Positions 24,392 to 32,078 of a stretch of DNA of 64,000 bases are shown here, piece by piece. A program made the position numbers and the translations under genes. The notes under the pieces were generated by a model. It saw nothing but the letters and a program-made list of their open reading frames with translations. It made no database searches and had not been told where the DNA came from. Each line of letters begins with the position of its first letter. Within the stretch, counting starts at the first letter, position 1. Source of the DNA: a bacterium HR11 (GTDB lineage: Bacteria > Acidobacteriota > HRBIN11); NCBI GenBank assembly GCA_002898535.1, contig BEHN01000008.1, positions 1 to 64,000 of the forward strand, written 5' to 3'.

Positions 24392-24459
24392 TCGCGGCCA
24401 TCCGGCCGTCGGGGAAGTGACGGGCCCCGGCCTTGGGCCGATGGGCCGGTCGGCCGTTC

Positions 24460-24500
24460 GGGAAGGCTGTTCGGCGGCCGACGTAAAAGACAAAGGGCCC
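24460..24500 (+). repeat. Fragment of the 130-bp dispersed family
   Basis: GGGAAGGCTGTTCGGCGGCCG then ACGTAAAAGACAA, matching the first part of 54307-54437. Confidence 0.6.
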
Positions 24501-24540
24501 AGCGCCGAGTCGGGATATCGTGGAGCGGGGGAGACCCACG

Positions 24541-24615
24541 TGGAGGAGGCGGGCGGATTCGAACCGCCGAATGAGGGCTTTGCAGGCCCCTGCCTTACCG
24601 CTTGGCGACGCCTCC
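24541..24615 (-). tRNA. tRNA-Cys (GCA)
   Basis: On the minus strand the acceptor GGAGGCG pairs with CGCCTCC, followed by T and an encoded CCA. The anticodon loop CTGCAAA gives GCA, and the T-loop TTCGAAT is standard. 75 nt with CCA. It is 5 bp downstream of tRNA-Gly and probably shares its transcript. Confidence 0.93.
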
Positions 24616-24620
24616 TCGCT

Positions 24621-24695
24621 TGGAGCGGGAAACGGGATTCGAACCCGCGACCTTCTGCATGGCAAGCAGACGCTCTTCCTCTGAGCTATTCCCGC
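24621..24695 (-). tRNA. tRNA-Gly (GCC)
   Basis: Acceptor GCGGGAA pairs with TTCCCGC, anticodon loop TTGCCAT gives GCC, T-loop TTCGAAT, CCA encoded. First of the two-tRNA unit. Confidence 0.93.
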
Positions 24696-24722
24696 CCACT
24701 TCACGAAGGGGGATTCACTCTA

Positions 24723-24752
24723 ATCATAATGCCCGCCCCCGGAGGCCGTCAA
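24723..24752 (-). promoter_or_regulatory. Promoter of the tRNA-Gly/tRNA-Cys unit
   Basis: Minus strand TTGACG (24752-24747), 18-bp spacer, TATGAT (24728-24723), 28 bp upstream of the mature tRNA-Gly 5' end. Both hexamers match 5 of 6. Confidence 0.65.
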
Positions 24753-24902
24753 GCACGATACCCCCCTACGGGATGCAGGATAGTCCCATGGCCGAATTCT
24801 CGAACTGCCCGGTGGCCGGATGGCCGGACAGCCCAGTCCGGTGGATTTTCCAAATGGGGAAATCTAACATCTCTGTGGACGTCCGGTCCCTGGCGGTGGG
24901 CC

Positions 24903-25343
24903 GTGTGGAAGCATGACTTACGGGACACGCTTCGAGCCCTTTACGACCGGCTCAACCGGATTTTGGAAGAGGCCCTGCTTCGAGGGCCGGAGAGTCTGGC
25001 CCTCGACCCCGACATGGAGTCCCGGTGGGAACCCCCGGTCGACCTCTATGAGACGCCGGAGGGTTACGTGATCGAGGCTGAAATTGCCGGCGTGGACCGG
25101 GCGGCCCTGGAGGTCCGGGTCAAGGGCCACCAGGTCTGGATTCGGGGGACCCGCCGCCTGGCGCCGGTTCAAGAAGGGCAGGAATACTATCGAATCGAGA
25201 TCCCGACCGGGCCGTTTGCCCGCTGTGTGCCCCTACCTGAGGCGGCCGACCCCGACCGGCTGGAGGCCACGTACCGGGACGGCCTCCTCATCATCCGGGT
25301 CCCCCGGCGGTCGACGGCCCCTCGGGAAGTCCCCATCGAGTAG
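24903..25343 (+). CDS. Hsp20 / alpha-crystallin family small heat-shock protein
   Basis: 146 residues. The alpha-crystallin domain begins PPVDLYETPEGYVIEAEIAG and runs through VRVKGHQVWIRGTRR to TYRDGLLIIRVPRR, the classic GxLxIxxP-like end. It is an ATP-independent holdase chaperone. I chose GTG 24903 (VWKHDLRDTL) as start; no in-frame ATG occurs before the domain. It lies 17 bp before queE on the same strand. Confidence 0.88.
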   Translation: MWKHDLRDTLRALYDRLNRILEEALLRGPESLALDPDMESRWEPPVDLYETPEGYVIEAEIAGVDRAALEVRVKGHQVWIRGTRRLAPVQEGQEYYRIEIPTGPFARCVPLPEAADPDRLEATYRDGLLIIRVPRRSTAPREVPIE

Positions 25344-25360
25344 CGGATGGCATGTAGACC

Positions 25361-26095
25361 ATGCGTCTCGGGTATCTGCAAGTCACGGAGATTTTCTACT
25401 CGATCCAGGGGGAGTCCACCTGGATGGGCTTGCCCTGTATCTTTATCCGCCTGACGGGGTGCCACCTGCGGTGCGTGTATTGTGATAGCGAACACGCTTT
25501 TTACGGTGGCGTCCCGATGAGCTACGACGAAATCCTCGAGGCCATCCGGCGGTATCCCTGCCGGACGGTCGAGATCACGGGGGGCGAGCCCCTTTTGCAG
25601 AAGAACGTCATCCCCCTGATGGAGCTTTTACTCCGTCAGGGGTATCGGGTCCTGCTGGAGACGAGCGGGGCCTTGTCGATCGAAGACGTCCCGCCGCCGG
25701 TCATTAAGGTCGTGGACGTTAAGTGTCCGGACAGCGGGGCCTTTCCGACTTTTTACTTTCCCAACTTCCGGTGGCTGGCCCCCTGGGATCAACTCAAGTT
25801 TGTCATCCGCTCGTGGCGGGACTTTGCCTGGGCCGTCGATTTCGTCCGGGAGATGGACCTCATCGGGCGGTGGGAGGTCCTCTTTTCGCCCGCCCATGAG
25901 GAGTTCCCCGCCAAGGCCCTGGCCCGGGCCATCCTGGCGACGGGTCTCCCGATCCGTCTGCAGGTCCAGCTTCACAAGTACATTCACCTGGCCGAGGACG
26001 AACGGATGGACCCGGCCGTGTGGGATGTGTTACGATCCCGAGGGGTGGTGAGGGAACCTATCTCGGATACCCGGGACCCGGTACCGGGGACCTAA
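25361..26095 (+). CDS. queE: 7-carboxy-7-deazaguanine synthase (QueE)
   Basis: 244 residues, a radical-SAM enzyme making CDG from carboxy-tetrahydropterin in queuosine/preQ0 synthesis. EIFYSIQGESTWMGLPCIFI is the family N-terminus; GCHLRCVYCDSEH carries the CxxxCxxC cluster motif and VEITGGEPLLQ the SAM site. queD lies 5.3 kb away at 31376; queC and queF are not in the window. Confidence 0.92.
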   Translation: MRLGYLQVTEIFYSIQGESTWMGLPCIFIRLTGCHLRCVYCDSEHAFYGGVPMSYDEILEAIRRYPCRTVEITGGEPLLQKNVIPLMELLLRQGYRVLLETSGALSIEDVPPPVIKVVDVKCPDSGAFPTFYFPNFRWLAPWDQLKFVIRSWRDFAWAVDFVREMDLIGRWEVLFSPAHEEFPAKALARAILATGLPIRLQVQLHKYIHLAEDERMDPAVWDVLRSRGVVREPISDTRDPVPGT

Positions 26096-26110
26096 TCGGA
26101 AGGACCGGTC

Positions 26111-26704
26111 ATGGAGGGTCGGCGCTTTTGCCCGAGTTGCGGTGAGGACGTCGTCGTTTACGAGGTCGAGGTCGAGCGGGGTCGCCAACGGGGTCGGGAG
26201 GTCCGGTGTGCCTACTGCGGCTTTTCCCTCGACTGGGTTCCCCCGGCGTCCCTGGCCCGGGGGGGCACGCTCATCATTGCCGACGACACGGCGACCCTGG
26301 CCGAGATGGTGAAAGACTATTTCCAAGGCCGGGGTCTCTTTGACCGCATCCTGGTCGCTCGTCACGGTGGTCAGTTTTTGGAGGCGGCCGTCCGGTGCTT
26401 ACAGAGTCAGCAGGCGATTCGGTTGGCCATCGTGGACGTGCGGATGCCCATCCTGACCGGGACGCAGGCGGCCGTGGCGTTTCGTTGGGTCGAGCAGGCC
26501 TTTGGGCAGACCCTGCGGGCGCCGCTCATCTTCCTATCGGCCCTGCGGGTCGACGAGAATCTTCAGCGGGTGATGGAGTACTGCGCCCCGGCCCATTACG
26601 TCAACAAGTCCACGGAGGGCCCGCCGGAGGCTCTCCTGGACCGGCTCTACCAGGTCGCCGTCCATCTGATCAGTCAGCCTCCGACTGAGGTCCGTCCCCT
26701 ATGA
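26111..26704 (+). CDS. Zinc-ribbon plus receiver-domain protein
   Basis: 197 residues. An N-terminal ribbon has C7-P-S-C10 and C33-A-Y-C36. From residue 53 a CheY-like receiver follows: acidic D58/D59 in LIIADDTATL, phosphoacceptor D109 in AIVDVRMP, a Ser in IFLSALRV and Lys in HYVNKSTE. There is no DNA-binding output domain and no kinase nearby. Many delta-proteobacterial and acidobacterial genomes have single-domain receivers, but the ribbon in front is unusual. Its stop overlaps the next ATG (ATGA). Confidence 0.75.
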   Translation: MEGRRFCPSCGEDVVVYEVEVERGRQRGREVRCAYCGFSLDWVPPASLARGGTLIIADDTATLAEMVKDYFQGRGLFDRILVARHGGQFLEAAVRCLQSQQAIRLAIVDVRMPILTGTQAAVAFRWVEQAFGQTLRAPLIFLSALRVDENLQRVMEYCAPAHYVNKSTEGPPEALLDRLYQVAVHLISQPPTEVRPL

Positions 26705-27435
26705 AGAGTGCTCGTCGGCCTATCATCGGCATCCTGCCGGACGTCGATACGGCCGAGGCCCTGTGCCGTCTTCGGCTGACTTACGTACGGGCCCTCCTGG
26801 AAGCCGGGGCGGCCCCGGTCGTCCTGACGTTCATCCCGGCGGCGGACGTCCGGCGGCAAGTCGCCGAACTCCTGGACGGTCTTCTCCTGACGGGGAGTCA
26901 CAGCGATGTCGACCCCCGACGCTACGGGGAGTCGCCCCAGGCGGGCCTGGGTCCGCTGTCGCCCCTGCGGGAACAGCAGGACTGGGCCTGGTTGGAGACG
27001 GCCTTCGAGCGGGGCCTGCCGGTCCTGGGGATTTGTTACGGCTGTCAGGTCCTGAACGTGTTCCTGGGCGGCTCCCTCTATCAGGACATCCCGTCTCAGG
27101 TCCCGGGGGCCGTGCCCCACGACCCGGAGACGCCGCCGACCCAGCCAGCCCACGAGGTCCGCCTGAGCGAGGATTCCGTGCTCTATCGGTGGATCGGTCG
27201 CCCCCGGCTGATGGTCAACAGCAGTCATCACCAGGGTATTAAGGCCCTGAGTCCCCGCGTGCGGCCGGCGGCGTGGTCCCCGGACGGTCTCGTCGAGGCC
27301 TTCGAGGGGACCGACCCGGACCCTCCGGTCTGGGGCATTCAGTGGCACCCCGAATGGATGGTCGGGAACGATGCGGCGGCCCGGGCCGTCTTCGAGATGT
27401 TCGTCGAGGCCTGCCGTCAGCGGAAGGGACAGTAG
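26701..27435 (+). CDS. Class I glutamine amidotransferase-like gamma-glutamyl hydrolase (peptidase C26)
   Basis: 244 residues of the PuuD-like family. DGLLLTGSHSDVDPRRYGE precedes the nucleophile elbow GICYGCQVLNVFLGG, and SSHHQGIK and GIQWHPEWM supply the catalytic His/Glu. Such enzymes hydrolyse gamma-glutamyl-GABA or related compounds. It is translationally coupled (ATGA) to the receiver protein, which hints at a shared, uncharacterised process. Confidence 0.85.
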   Translation: MKSARRPIIGILPDVDTAEALCRLRLTYVRALLEAGAAPVVLTFIPAADVRRQVAELLDGLLLTGSHSDVDPRRYGESPQAGLGPLSPLREQQDWAWLETAFERGLPVLGICYGCQVLNVFLGGSLYQDIPSQVPGAVPHDPETPPTQPAHEVRLSEDSVLYRWIGRPRLMVNSSHHQGIKALSPRVRPAAWSPDGLVEAFEGTDPDPPVWGIQWHPEWMVGNDAAARAVFEMFVEACRQRKGQ

Positions 27436-27440
27436 TACGG

Positions 27441-27512
27441 TGTCGGGTGCTGGGGTCTCCAAGCCCCTGAAGACCTGACACCCCATACCCAGGACCTCAC
27501 ACCGAATCTTCA
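27441..27512. repeat. GGTGTCR heptamer palindrome
   Basis: GGTGTCGGGTGCTGGGGTC faces inverted units ending GACCTCACACC. Unit consensus GGTGTCR, also seen as fragments near 10716, 31338 and 50217. Confidence 0.65.
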
Positions 27513-27521
27513 AAGCGGGTC

Positions 27522-28493
27522 ATGCCGGAACTGCGAGTCGCCCCGTGGACGTCCCAGGTCTTGCAGTGGACTCGGCGCCCCGGCTGGGGGTCGGCCTTAT
27601 GGGAATTAGCGCGGCCCTTTACGCTGATCGCCCCAGCTCTGGGCTTCCTGTCCGGGGGACTGACGGCTCTGGGCGCCCGGCCGCCCCAGCCCCTGGACTG
27701 GGCCCACCTCCGGTTCATCCTCCTCGGGAGTCTGATGGCGGCTGTCCTCAATGCGGGGTCGAATGTCCTCAATCAGGTCTACGACCTGGACATCGACCGG
27801 ATCAATAAGCCCCACCGACCCCTGCCGTCCGGCCGGGTCCCCCTGGGCGTGGCGAAGGTCTACGCCGGGGTCTTGCTGGCCGTGGGTCTCGTCCTGGCCT
27901 GGTGGGTCCAGCCCCTGGGGCGGCCCGAGTGCTTTATCTTAGCGGTCGCCGCCGTCGGGATGACGTGGATGTACTCGGCCCCGCCCTTTCGGACGAAGCG
28001 GTTCGGGATCTGGGCGAACGTGACCATCGCCATCCCCCGAGGATGGCTCCTCAAGGTCGCCGGCTGGTCCTCGGCGAAGACCATTTGGGGCTGGGAGCCC
28101 TGGTACATCGGGACCATCTTTGGGCTGTTCCTGCTGGGCGCCACCAGTACGAAGGACTTTGCCGACATCGAGGGCGACCGGGCGTACGGTTGTCGGACCC
28201 TGCCGGTCCGGTACGGCGTCCGCCGAGCGGCCCAGATCATCAGCCCCTTTTTTATCGTCCCCTTCCTGCTAATCCCCGTGGGCGTCCGGGCCGGCATCCT
28301 GACTGGAAATGCTCACCTGTTAGACGCCTTGAGTGTCGTGCTGGTCGCTTACGGGACTTACGTCGTATACCTCATGCTCCGGCGGCCCGACGAGCTGGCG
28401 ACGGATGCGAATCACATCTCGTGGACCCACATGTACATCATGATGTTCGTCGCCCAGGTCGGGTTTGCCGTCGCCTACCTGGTCCACGGATGA
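27522..28493 (+). CDS. UbiA family prenyltransferase
   Basis: 323 residues with about eight transmembrane helices. The two Asp-rich motifs are NVLNQVYDLDIDRINKPHRP and KDFADIEGDRAYGCRTLPV, which bind Mg2+-prenyl diphosphate. The second motif form DxxDxEGDR is typical of chlorophyll synthase and digeranylgeranylglyceryl-phosphate synthase-like members, but quinone or haem prenylation cannot be excluded. No pathway partner is adjacent. Confidence 0.82.
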   Translation: MPELRVAPWTSQVLQWTRRPGWGSALWELARPFTLIAPALGFLSGGLTALGARPPQPLDWAHLRFILLGSLMAAVLNAGSNVLNQVYDLDIDRINKPHRPLPSGRVPLGVAKVYAGVLLAVGLVLAWWVQPLGRPECFILAVAAVGMTWMYSAPPFRTKRFGIWANVTIAIPRGWLLKVAGWSSAKTIWGWEPWYIGTIFGLFLLGATSTKDFADIEGDRAYGCRTLPVRYGVRRAAQIISPFFIVPFLLIPVGVRAGILTGNAHLLDALSVVLVAYGTYVVYLMLRRPDELATDANHISWTHMYIMMFVAQVGFAVAYLVHG

Positions 28494-28499
28494 TAGCCG

Positions 28500-28556
28500 A
28501 ACGGTATGGCGAATAGCGGATGAGGGGACCCCGTGGGCTACTCGCTGTTCGTCCAT
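28500..28556. repeat. GRRTRGC heptamer palindrome
   Basis: TATGGCGAATAGCGGATGAG on the left is matched in inverted orientation by CTACTCGCTGTTCGTCCATTG on the right, separated by about 12 bp. Confidence 0.65.
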
Positions 28557-28621
28557 TGCCCGAGCGATAGGAAAGGCCGCTCAGGTCTGCATCCTTCCGA
28601 GCTGAACGGATTGGATAGGCC

Positions 28622-30394
28622 ATGGGTCTCATAACCGGCATTCAGGGGTGGCTCCCGGTCGGAGTCGTCCACGGCCTGGGGTGGCTGGTCCTGGGTCTAC
28701 TCCTCTGGCGAAGTCCGACTTGGGTCGGCCGGGTCGCCGGTGGGAGCTTGGCCCTCCTGTGGGCCGCCGGCATGGACGGGGCGGTCGACCCGACGGCCGT
28801 TTGGGTCGCCATCGGGCTGGCCGCTTACTTCATACCGGCCGGTCCAGTCCGTTGGGTCGGTGCGTTCCTGACGCCCCTCCCCTTTTTTGCCGTTTGGCTT
28901 CTGGATACCCTCGGGCGGGAGGTCGCGGCCCGGGGTAACCGCTCTTTGGAAGGGACGCCGACCCGAAAAGTCCCCTATCTTCGACGTCTTTTGCACGGGC
29001 TTCGGGGAAGGGGGGAGGTCGTCGGGGCCAGGTCCCAAATTCCGGCGAATTTCACCGGTACCTGGCACCCAGTATCTGGAACCTTCCGATGGCTCGGATG
29101 GGTCGGGCTAAGCTTGGGCGGGGCCCTCGTGGCCCTGCGTGTCGGGGGAGTCGGACCGGCCGTCCCGGCAGGCGTCGGCGCCTTCATCGCCGCCGGGATC
29201 GCTCGGCGGGTGTGGGGGACTGACGTCCTCCGGCCCGTCGTCCTGGGCTCTCTCATCTTAGTCGTCCTCCGATGGGTCGACGCCGGGCGGGCCACCGGGT
29301 ACATGGCCACTTGGCTGGCCTGGTGCATGGGTTGGGTCGTACCCTCGTGGCTGTATGGGGCCTGGCAGGGCTGGCCGTGGGAAAGTCGGCGCCGGGCGAT
29401 TTTCTGGATGACCGTCTTAGCCGCCTTGGGGTGGGCCTGGGTCGGGTACTGGCGGGGGAACCTATGTCCCTCGACAGAGACGGTCCGCCTGTCCTCGGAG
29501 GAGTGGGTCCCTCGGGCGTGGTACGGCCTGCAGGTCTTGCCGGTCGAGACCTGGCGAGCCGGTCCGGCGGGCCAAGTCGGTCTTACGGGTCAGCCGAGGC
29601 TGGCCGGGGCACCCCTGCCCGGAAGGACGTGCTGGTCGGTCCCCTGGACGCCTGGGCAGGCCCTTTCGACGGTCTGGGAGGTGTTTCGTCAGAAGCCCTG
29701 TGACCCGGCGGCCATGTGGGCCATCGACTTTCAGGTCGTCACACCAGTCGGGGTCCAGATGGGGACATCCCGGCAGGTCCCGGTCTGCGTGTGGCCCCTG
29801 ATGAACCGGGTCCGATGGGCCTTCACGGCGGCCTTCCCGACGGATTTGACGACCGCGGCTCGTGAAATCCGGATTTGTAGCGGGACCGACGTGACTCCGG
29901 CCGGTGAACCCTTGGAAGCCCGCCTGATCGAGATCCGGCCCATCCCGCCTCTGCTCGTCGTGGAGCGCCTGCGGGTTTACCGCCTTGGGCCTCACCGTTA
30001 CGGACTCGACGTGTCCCTTCGGAATCCCGGACCCCGGCGGTTTTGGGGCCACGTGCTGGTGGGGCTCGTGTCGGCCGACGCCGGCCGAGCGTCCTTCCGG
30101 TGGCTCGGCGTTGAGCGGTTCCCGGCGACGATCGGGCCCGGCGACCGGATACGCCGGCGCGTCGAGGTCACGACGGTCCGCTTCTGCGGCTTCCCCAAGG
30201 CGGGCATCCAGGTCGTCGAGACCGAACGGGGGCGCCGGGGCTTTGCCTGGGCGTGGCTCAGCCCACCTGCCGAGACCGCACGAGGGTCTCTTCGGCCGGC
30301 GGGACTTCTAATGTGCGGGCCCAGCCCTCCGGCGAGTGCACCGAAACCGTTACGACCGGCGGACCCGGCGTCTTGTCCGCATAGCGGGCCGTGA
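28622..30394 (+). CDS. Large membrane protein with C-terminal soluble domain, function unknown
   Basis: 590 residues. Roughly eight or nine hydrophobic segments occupy residues 10-285, and about 300 residues of beta-rich soluble sequence follow. No family recognised. An internal stretch near residues 120-160 (FTGTWHPVSGTF) is encoded by DNA resembling the GGTGTCR heptamers, so an array may have entered the gene. The 3' end overlaps the convergent sulfurtransferase gene by 137 bp; the real end could be damaged or extended. Confidence 0.55.
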   Translation: MGLITGIQGWLPVGVVHGLGWLVLGLLLWRSPTWVGRVAGGSLALLWAAGMDGAVDPTAVWVAIGLAAYFIPAGPVRWVGAFLTPLPFFAVWLLDTLGREVAARGNRSLEGTPTRKVPYLRRLLHGLRGRGEVVGARSQIPANFTGTWHPVSGTFRWLGWVGLSLGGALVALRVGGVGPAVPAGVGAFIAAGIARRVWGTDVLRPVVLGSLILVVLRWVDAGRATGYMATWLAWCMGWVVPSWLYGAWQGWPWESRRRAIFWMTVLAALGWAWVGYWRGNLCPSTETVRLSSEEWVPRAWYGLQVLPVETWRAGPAGQVGLTGQPRLAGAPLPGRTCWSVPWTPGQALSTVWEVFRQKPCDPAAMWAIDFQVVTPVGVQMGTSRQVPVCVWPLMNRVRWAFTAAFPTDLTTAAREIRICSGTDVTPAGEPLEARLIEIRPIPPLLVVERLRVYRLGPHRYGLDVSLRNPGPRRFWGHVLVGLVSADAGRASFRWLGVERFPATIGPGDRIRRRVEVTTVRFCGFPKAGIQVVETERGRRGFAWAWLSPPAETARGSLRPAGLLMCGPSPPASAPKPLRPADPASCPHSGP

Positions 30395-31304
30395 TACGAG
30401 CCGCCACGATGAGGTCTTCGTCGGTCCGGACCTCCCCGTCCAGGATGGCCAGCGGCCCCTTCACCCCGACGGGCTGAAGCTGGATGCGGTCCGGAAACCG
30501 CAGACGTAAGAAGTTATTCTCTGCTTCTTCCCGGCCGACGACCAGCTTGAGGCCGTCGTGGATGCGGAAGTGACGGCCGACTTTCAGGAGCAGGATGTCC
30601 CGGAGGTCCATCGTCTCCGTCGGACGGTGGAGGAGATAGTCCTGAAGGCGCTTGGCGAAATTCGGGTCGACCAGGACGCAACACCCGCCGGCCGGCTGGG
30701 GGTAGTCGACGATGCCGTACTTTTCGGCCAGGGCCATCTGGACCTTCCGGCTCCGACCCCGGATGCCCAGGAGCTTCTCCCGGTCGACCCAGCCCATTTT
30801 TTCGGGGATCGTGGGCGGCAGGAGTTTGGCCGACAGGGGCCGCAGGAGGAGGCCCTCGAGGCCGGCCTCCCGCTCGACCGTCTGGAGGGCCCGGAAGTGC
30901 TGGGACATCGGCCGCTGGTCGAGGACCTCCCCCGTGAAGACGAACTGGGCGTCATACTCGGCCATCAGGTCCCGGGCCTTGCGGAGCATGAAGATGCGGC
31001 AGTCCAGGCAGGGGTTCATGGCCGACCCATAGCCGTACTTGGGCTGGAGGAGGACCTTCTGGAAGTACTCCTGGGAGATATCGATGACCTCGACGGGGAT
31101 GTCGAGGTTCGCGCCGGCCCGAAGGGCGTCATGGGACAAGTCCTTCCCCTGGTCCTTCCGACGCCGGATGACCCGCCGGTGGTCGTTCAGGCAGAACCCC
31201 GTGCTGAAGTGGACGGCGATGACGTCCACGCCCTGGTCTTTCAAAAGCCGGCAGGCCAGGGTGCTATCCAAACCGCCCGATAAAAGTCCGATGGCTCGCA
31301 CCAT
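30258..31304 (-). CDS. ThiI/MnmA-like PP-loop tRNA sulfurtransferase
   Basis: 348 residues. The ATP pyrophosphatase P-loop is GLLSGGLDSTLACRLL; cysteine motifs NPCLDCRIFML and PAGGCCVL recall the catalytic pair of MnmA and ThiI. Conserved LLRPLSAKLLPPTIPE and GIRGRSRKVQM follow. The C-terminal third looks like an NFACT-R-type RNA-binding domain. It lacks a THUMP domain, so it is not classical ThiI, and it is not QueC. It probably thiolates tRNA. ATG at 31304 leaves 71 bp to queD on the same strand. Confidence 0.78.
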   Translation of the reverse strand: MVRAIGLLSGGLDSTLACRLLKDQGVDVIAVHFSTGFCLNDHRRVIRRRKDQGKDLSHDALRAGANLDIPVEVIDISQEYFQKVLLQPKYGYGSAMNPCLDCRIFMLRKARDLMAEYDAQFVFTGEVLDQRPMSQHFRALQTVEREAGLEGLLLRPLSAKLLPPTIPEKMGWVDREKLLGIRGRSRKVQMALAEKYGIVDYPQPAGGCCVLVDPNFAKRLQDYLLHRPTETMDLRDILLLKVGRHFRIHDGLKLVVGREEAENNFLRLRFPDRIQLQPVGVKGPLAILDGEVRTDEDLIVAARITARYADKTPGPPVVTVSVHSPEGWARTLEVPPAEETLVRSRQVG

Positions 31305-31375
31305 GGCCGATATGGGGATTCGGGATTCGGTGTCAGGTGTCGGGAGTCTCGACGACCCGACCCCGGGGACCGCGC

Positions 31376-31723
31376 CTAAGACAGGTCGTCCGGGGCGTTC
31401 AGTTCGGCCCACTGGCCGTGGCCCTCCCACACCCGCAGGGTGAAAGGAAAGTCCAGGACCTGCGTCAAATCCTGGGCCAGTCGAAGGCAGATGTTCTCGA
31501 CCGAGGGGTACTCCAGGACTTCATTCCACGACCGATGGTCATACAGACGAAGGACTTCTCGAAGCTTCTTCTTGAGGTCCCCAAAGTCGATGATCATCCC
31601 ACCGTCCGGGCGGCCCTGGATGACGAGTTCTACACGGTACGTGTGGCCATGCAGGCGACCGCACTTCGGATGGCCCGGCAGGAAGTGAGCCGAGTCGATG
31701 TACTCGATGATACCAAGGCGCAT
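31376..31723 (-). CDS. queD: 6-carboxy-5,6,7,8-tetrahydropterin synthase (QueD)
   Basis: 115 residues. Zinc ligands are His in IDSAHFLPGHP and the pair in GRLHGHTYRVEL; the catalytic Cys is in HPKCGRLHGH. GGMIIDFGDLKKKL and EYPSVENICLRLA complete the family pattern. It makes CPH4 from dihydroneopterin triphosphate, the substrate of QueE. ATG 31723 is preceded by GCGAGG. It probably forms a unit with the downstream sulfurtransferase. Confidence 0.92.
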   Translation of the reverse strand: MRLGIIEYIDSAHFLPGHPKCGRLHGHTYRVELVIQGRPDGGMIIDFGDLKKKLREVLRLYDHRSWNEVLEYPSVENICLRLAQDLTQVLDFPFTLRVWEGHGQWAELNAPDDLS

Positions 31724-31821
31724 TTTGTAAACCTCGCGTCGTCCGACACCACCCCCCGACGGTCGTCTAAAAGTAGGCATCCGGTCTCGCCGTGTCAAGC
31801 ATGCCTCGGGGCAGGCCGTGG

Positions 31822-31988
31822 GCTCCAGACTGTAGACCATAGACCGTGGACCATGGACTTCAGAGAAGCCTTGGAAAGCCCATTCGCTTCACCCTGGGAT
31901 GAGGAAACCCAGAGGACCCGGAACCCCTCAGGGCCCCCCTCAGGTCCACCCTTCATAGTCCATGGTCTATGGTCTATGGTCTGCAGTC
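31822..31988. repeat. RGACCAT heptamer palindrome with 100-bp loop
   Basis: Left arm AGACCATAGACCGTGGACC (from 31834) and right arm GGTCTATGGTCTATGGTC (to about 31981) are inverted heptamer arrays. The loop has no similarity I could see to the type 2 head module. Confidence 0.75.
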
Positions 31989-32000
31989 AGCCTGGGGGCG

Positions 32001-32030
32001 TTGCGCTGAAACCGGGAAGTTCCATAGAAT
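32001..32030 (+). promoter_or_regulatory. Promoter of cysS
   Basis: TTGCGC (32001-32006), 18-bp spacer, TAGAAT (32025-32030), 48 bp before the ATG. Confidence 0.5.
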
Positions 32031-32078
32031 GAGGGGCGCCATCATCGGTCCGAAATTGCGTCCTACGGAGCTCCGGCG

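Larger units (their letters stand above)
24236..24540. other. 305-bp gap composed of dispersed repeats and a terminator
   Basis: Holds 73-bp repeat copy 3 (24241-24313), a terminator (24344-24364), a CCCCGCTC hairpin (24372-24391), GGCCGATG octamers (about 24437-24465) and a fragment of the 130-bp family (24460-24500). No gene. Confidence 0.7.
31724..32078. other. 355-bp divergent gap between queD and cysS
   Basis: Contains the RGACCAT heptamer palindrome (31822-31988) and a cysS promoter (32001-32030). No gene seen. Confidence 0.65.

Noticed and set aside
30258-31304. QueC (preQ0 synthase) as identity of the PP-loop gene beside queD
   Set aside because: QueC has a C-terminal four-cysteine zinc site and different P-loop context; this protein has NPCLDC and PAGGC like MnmA/ThiI and an RNA-binding-like extension.
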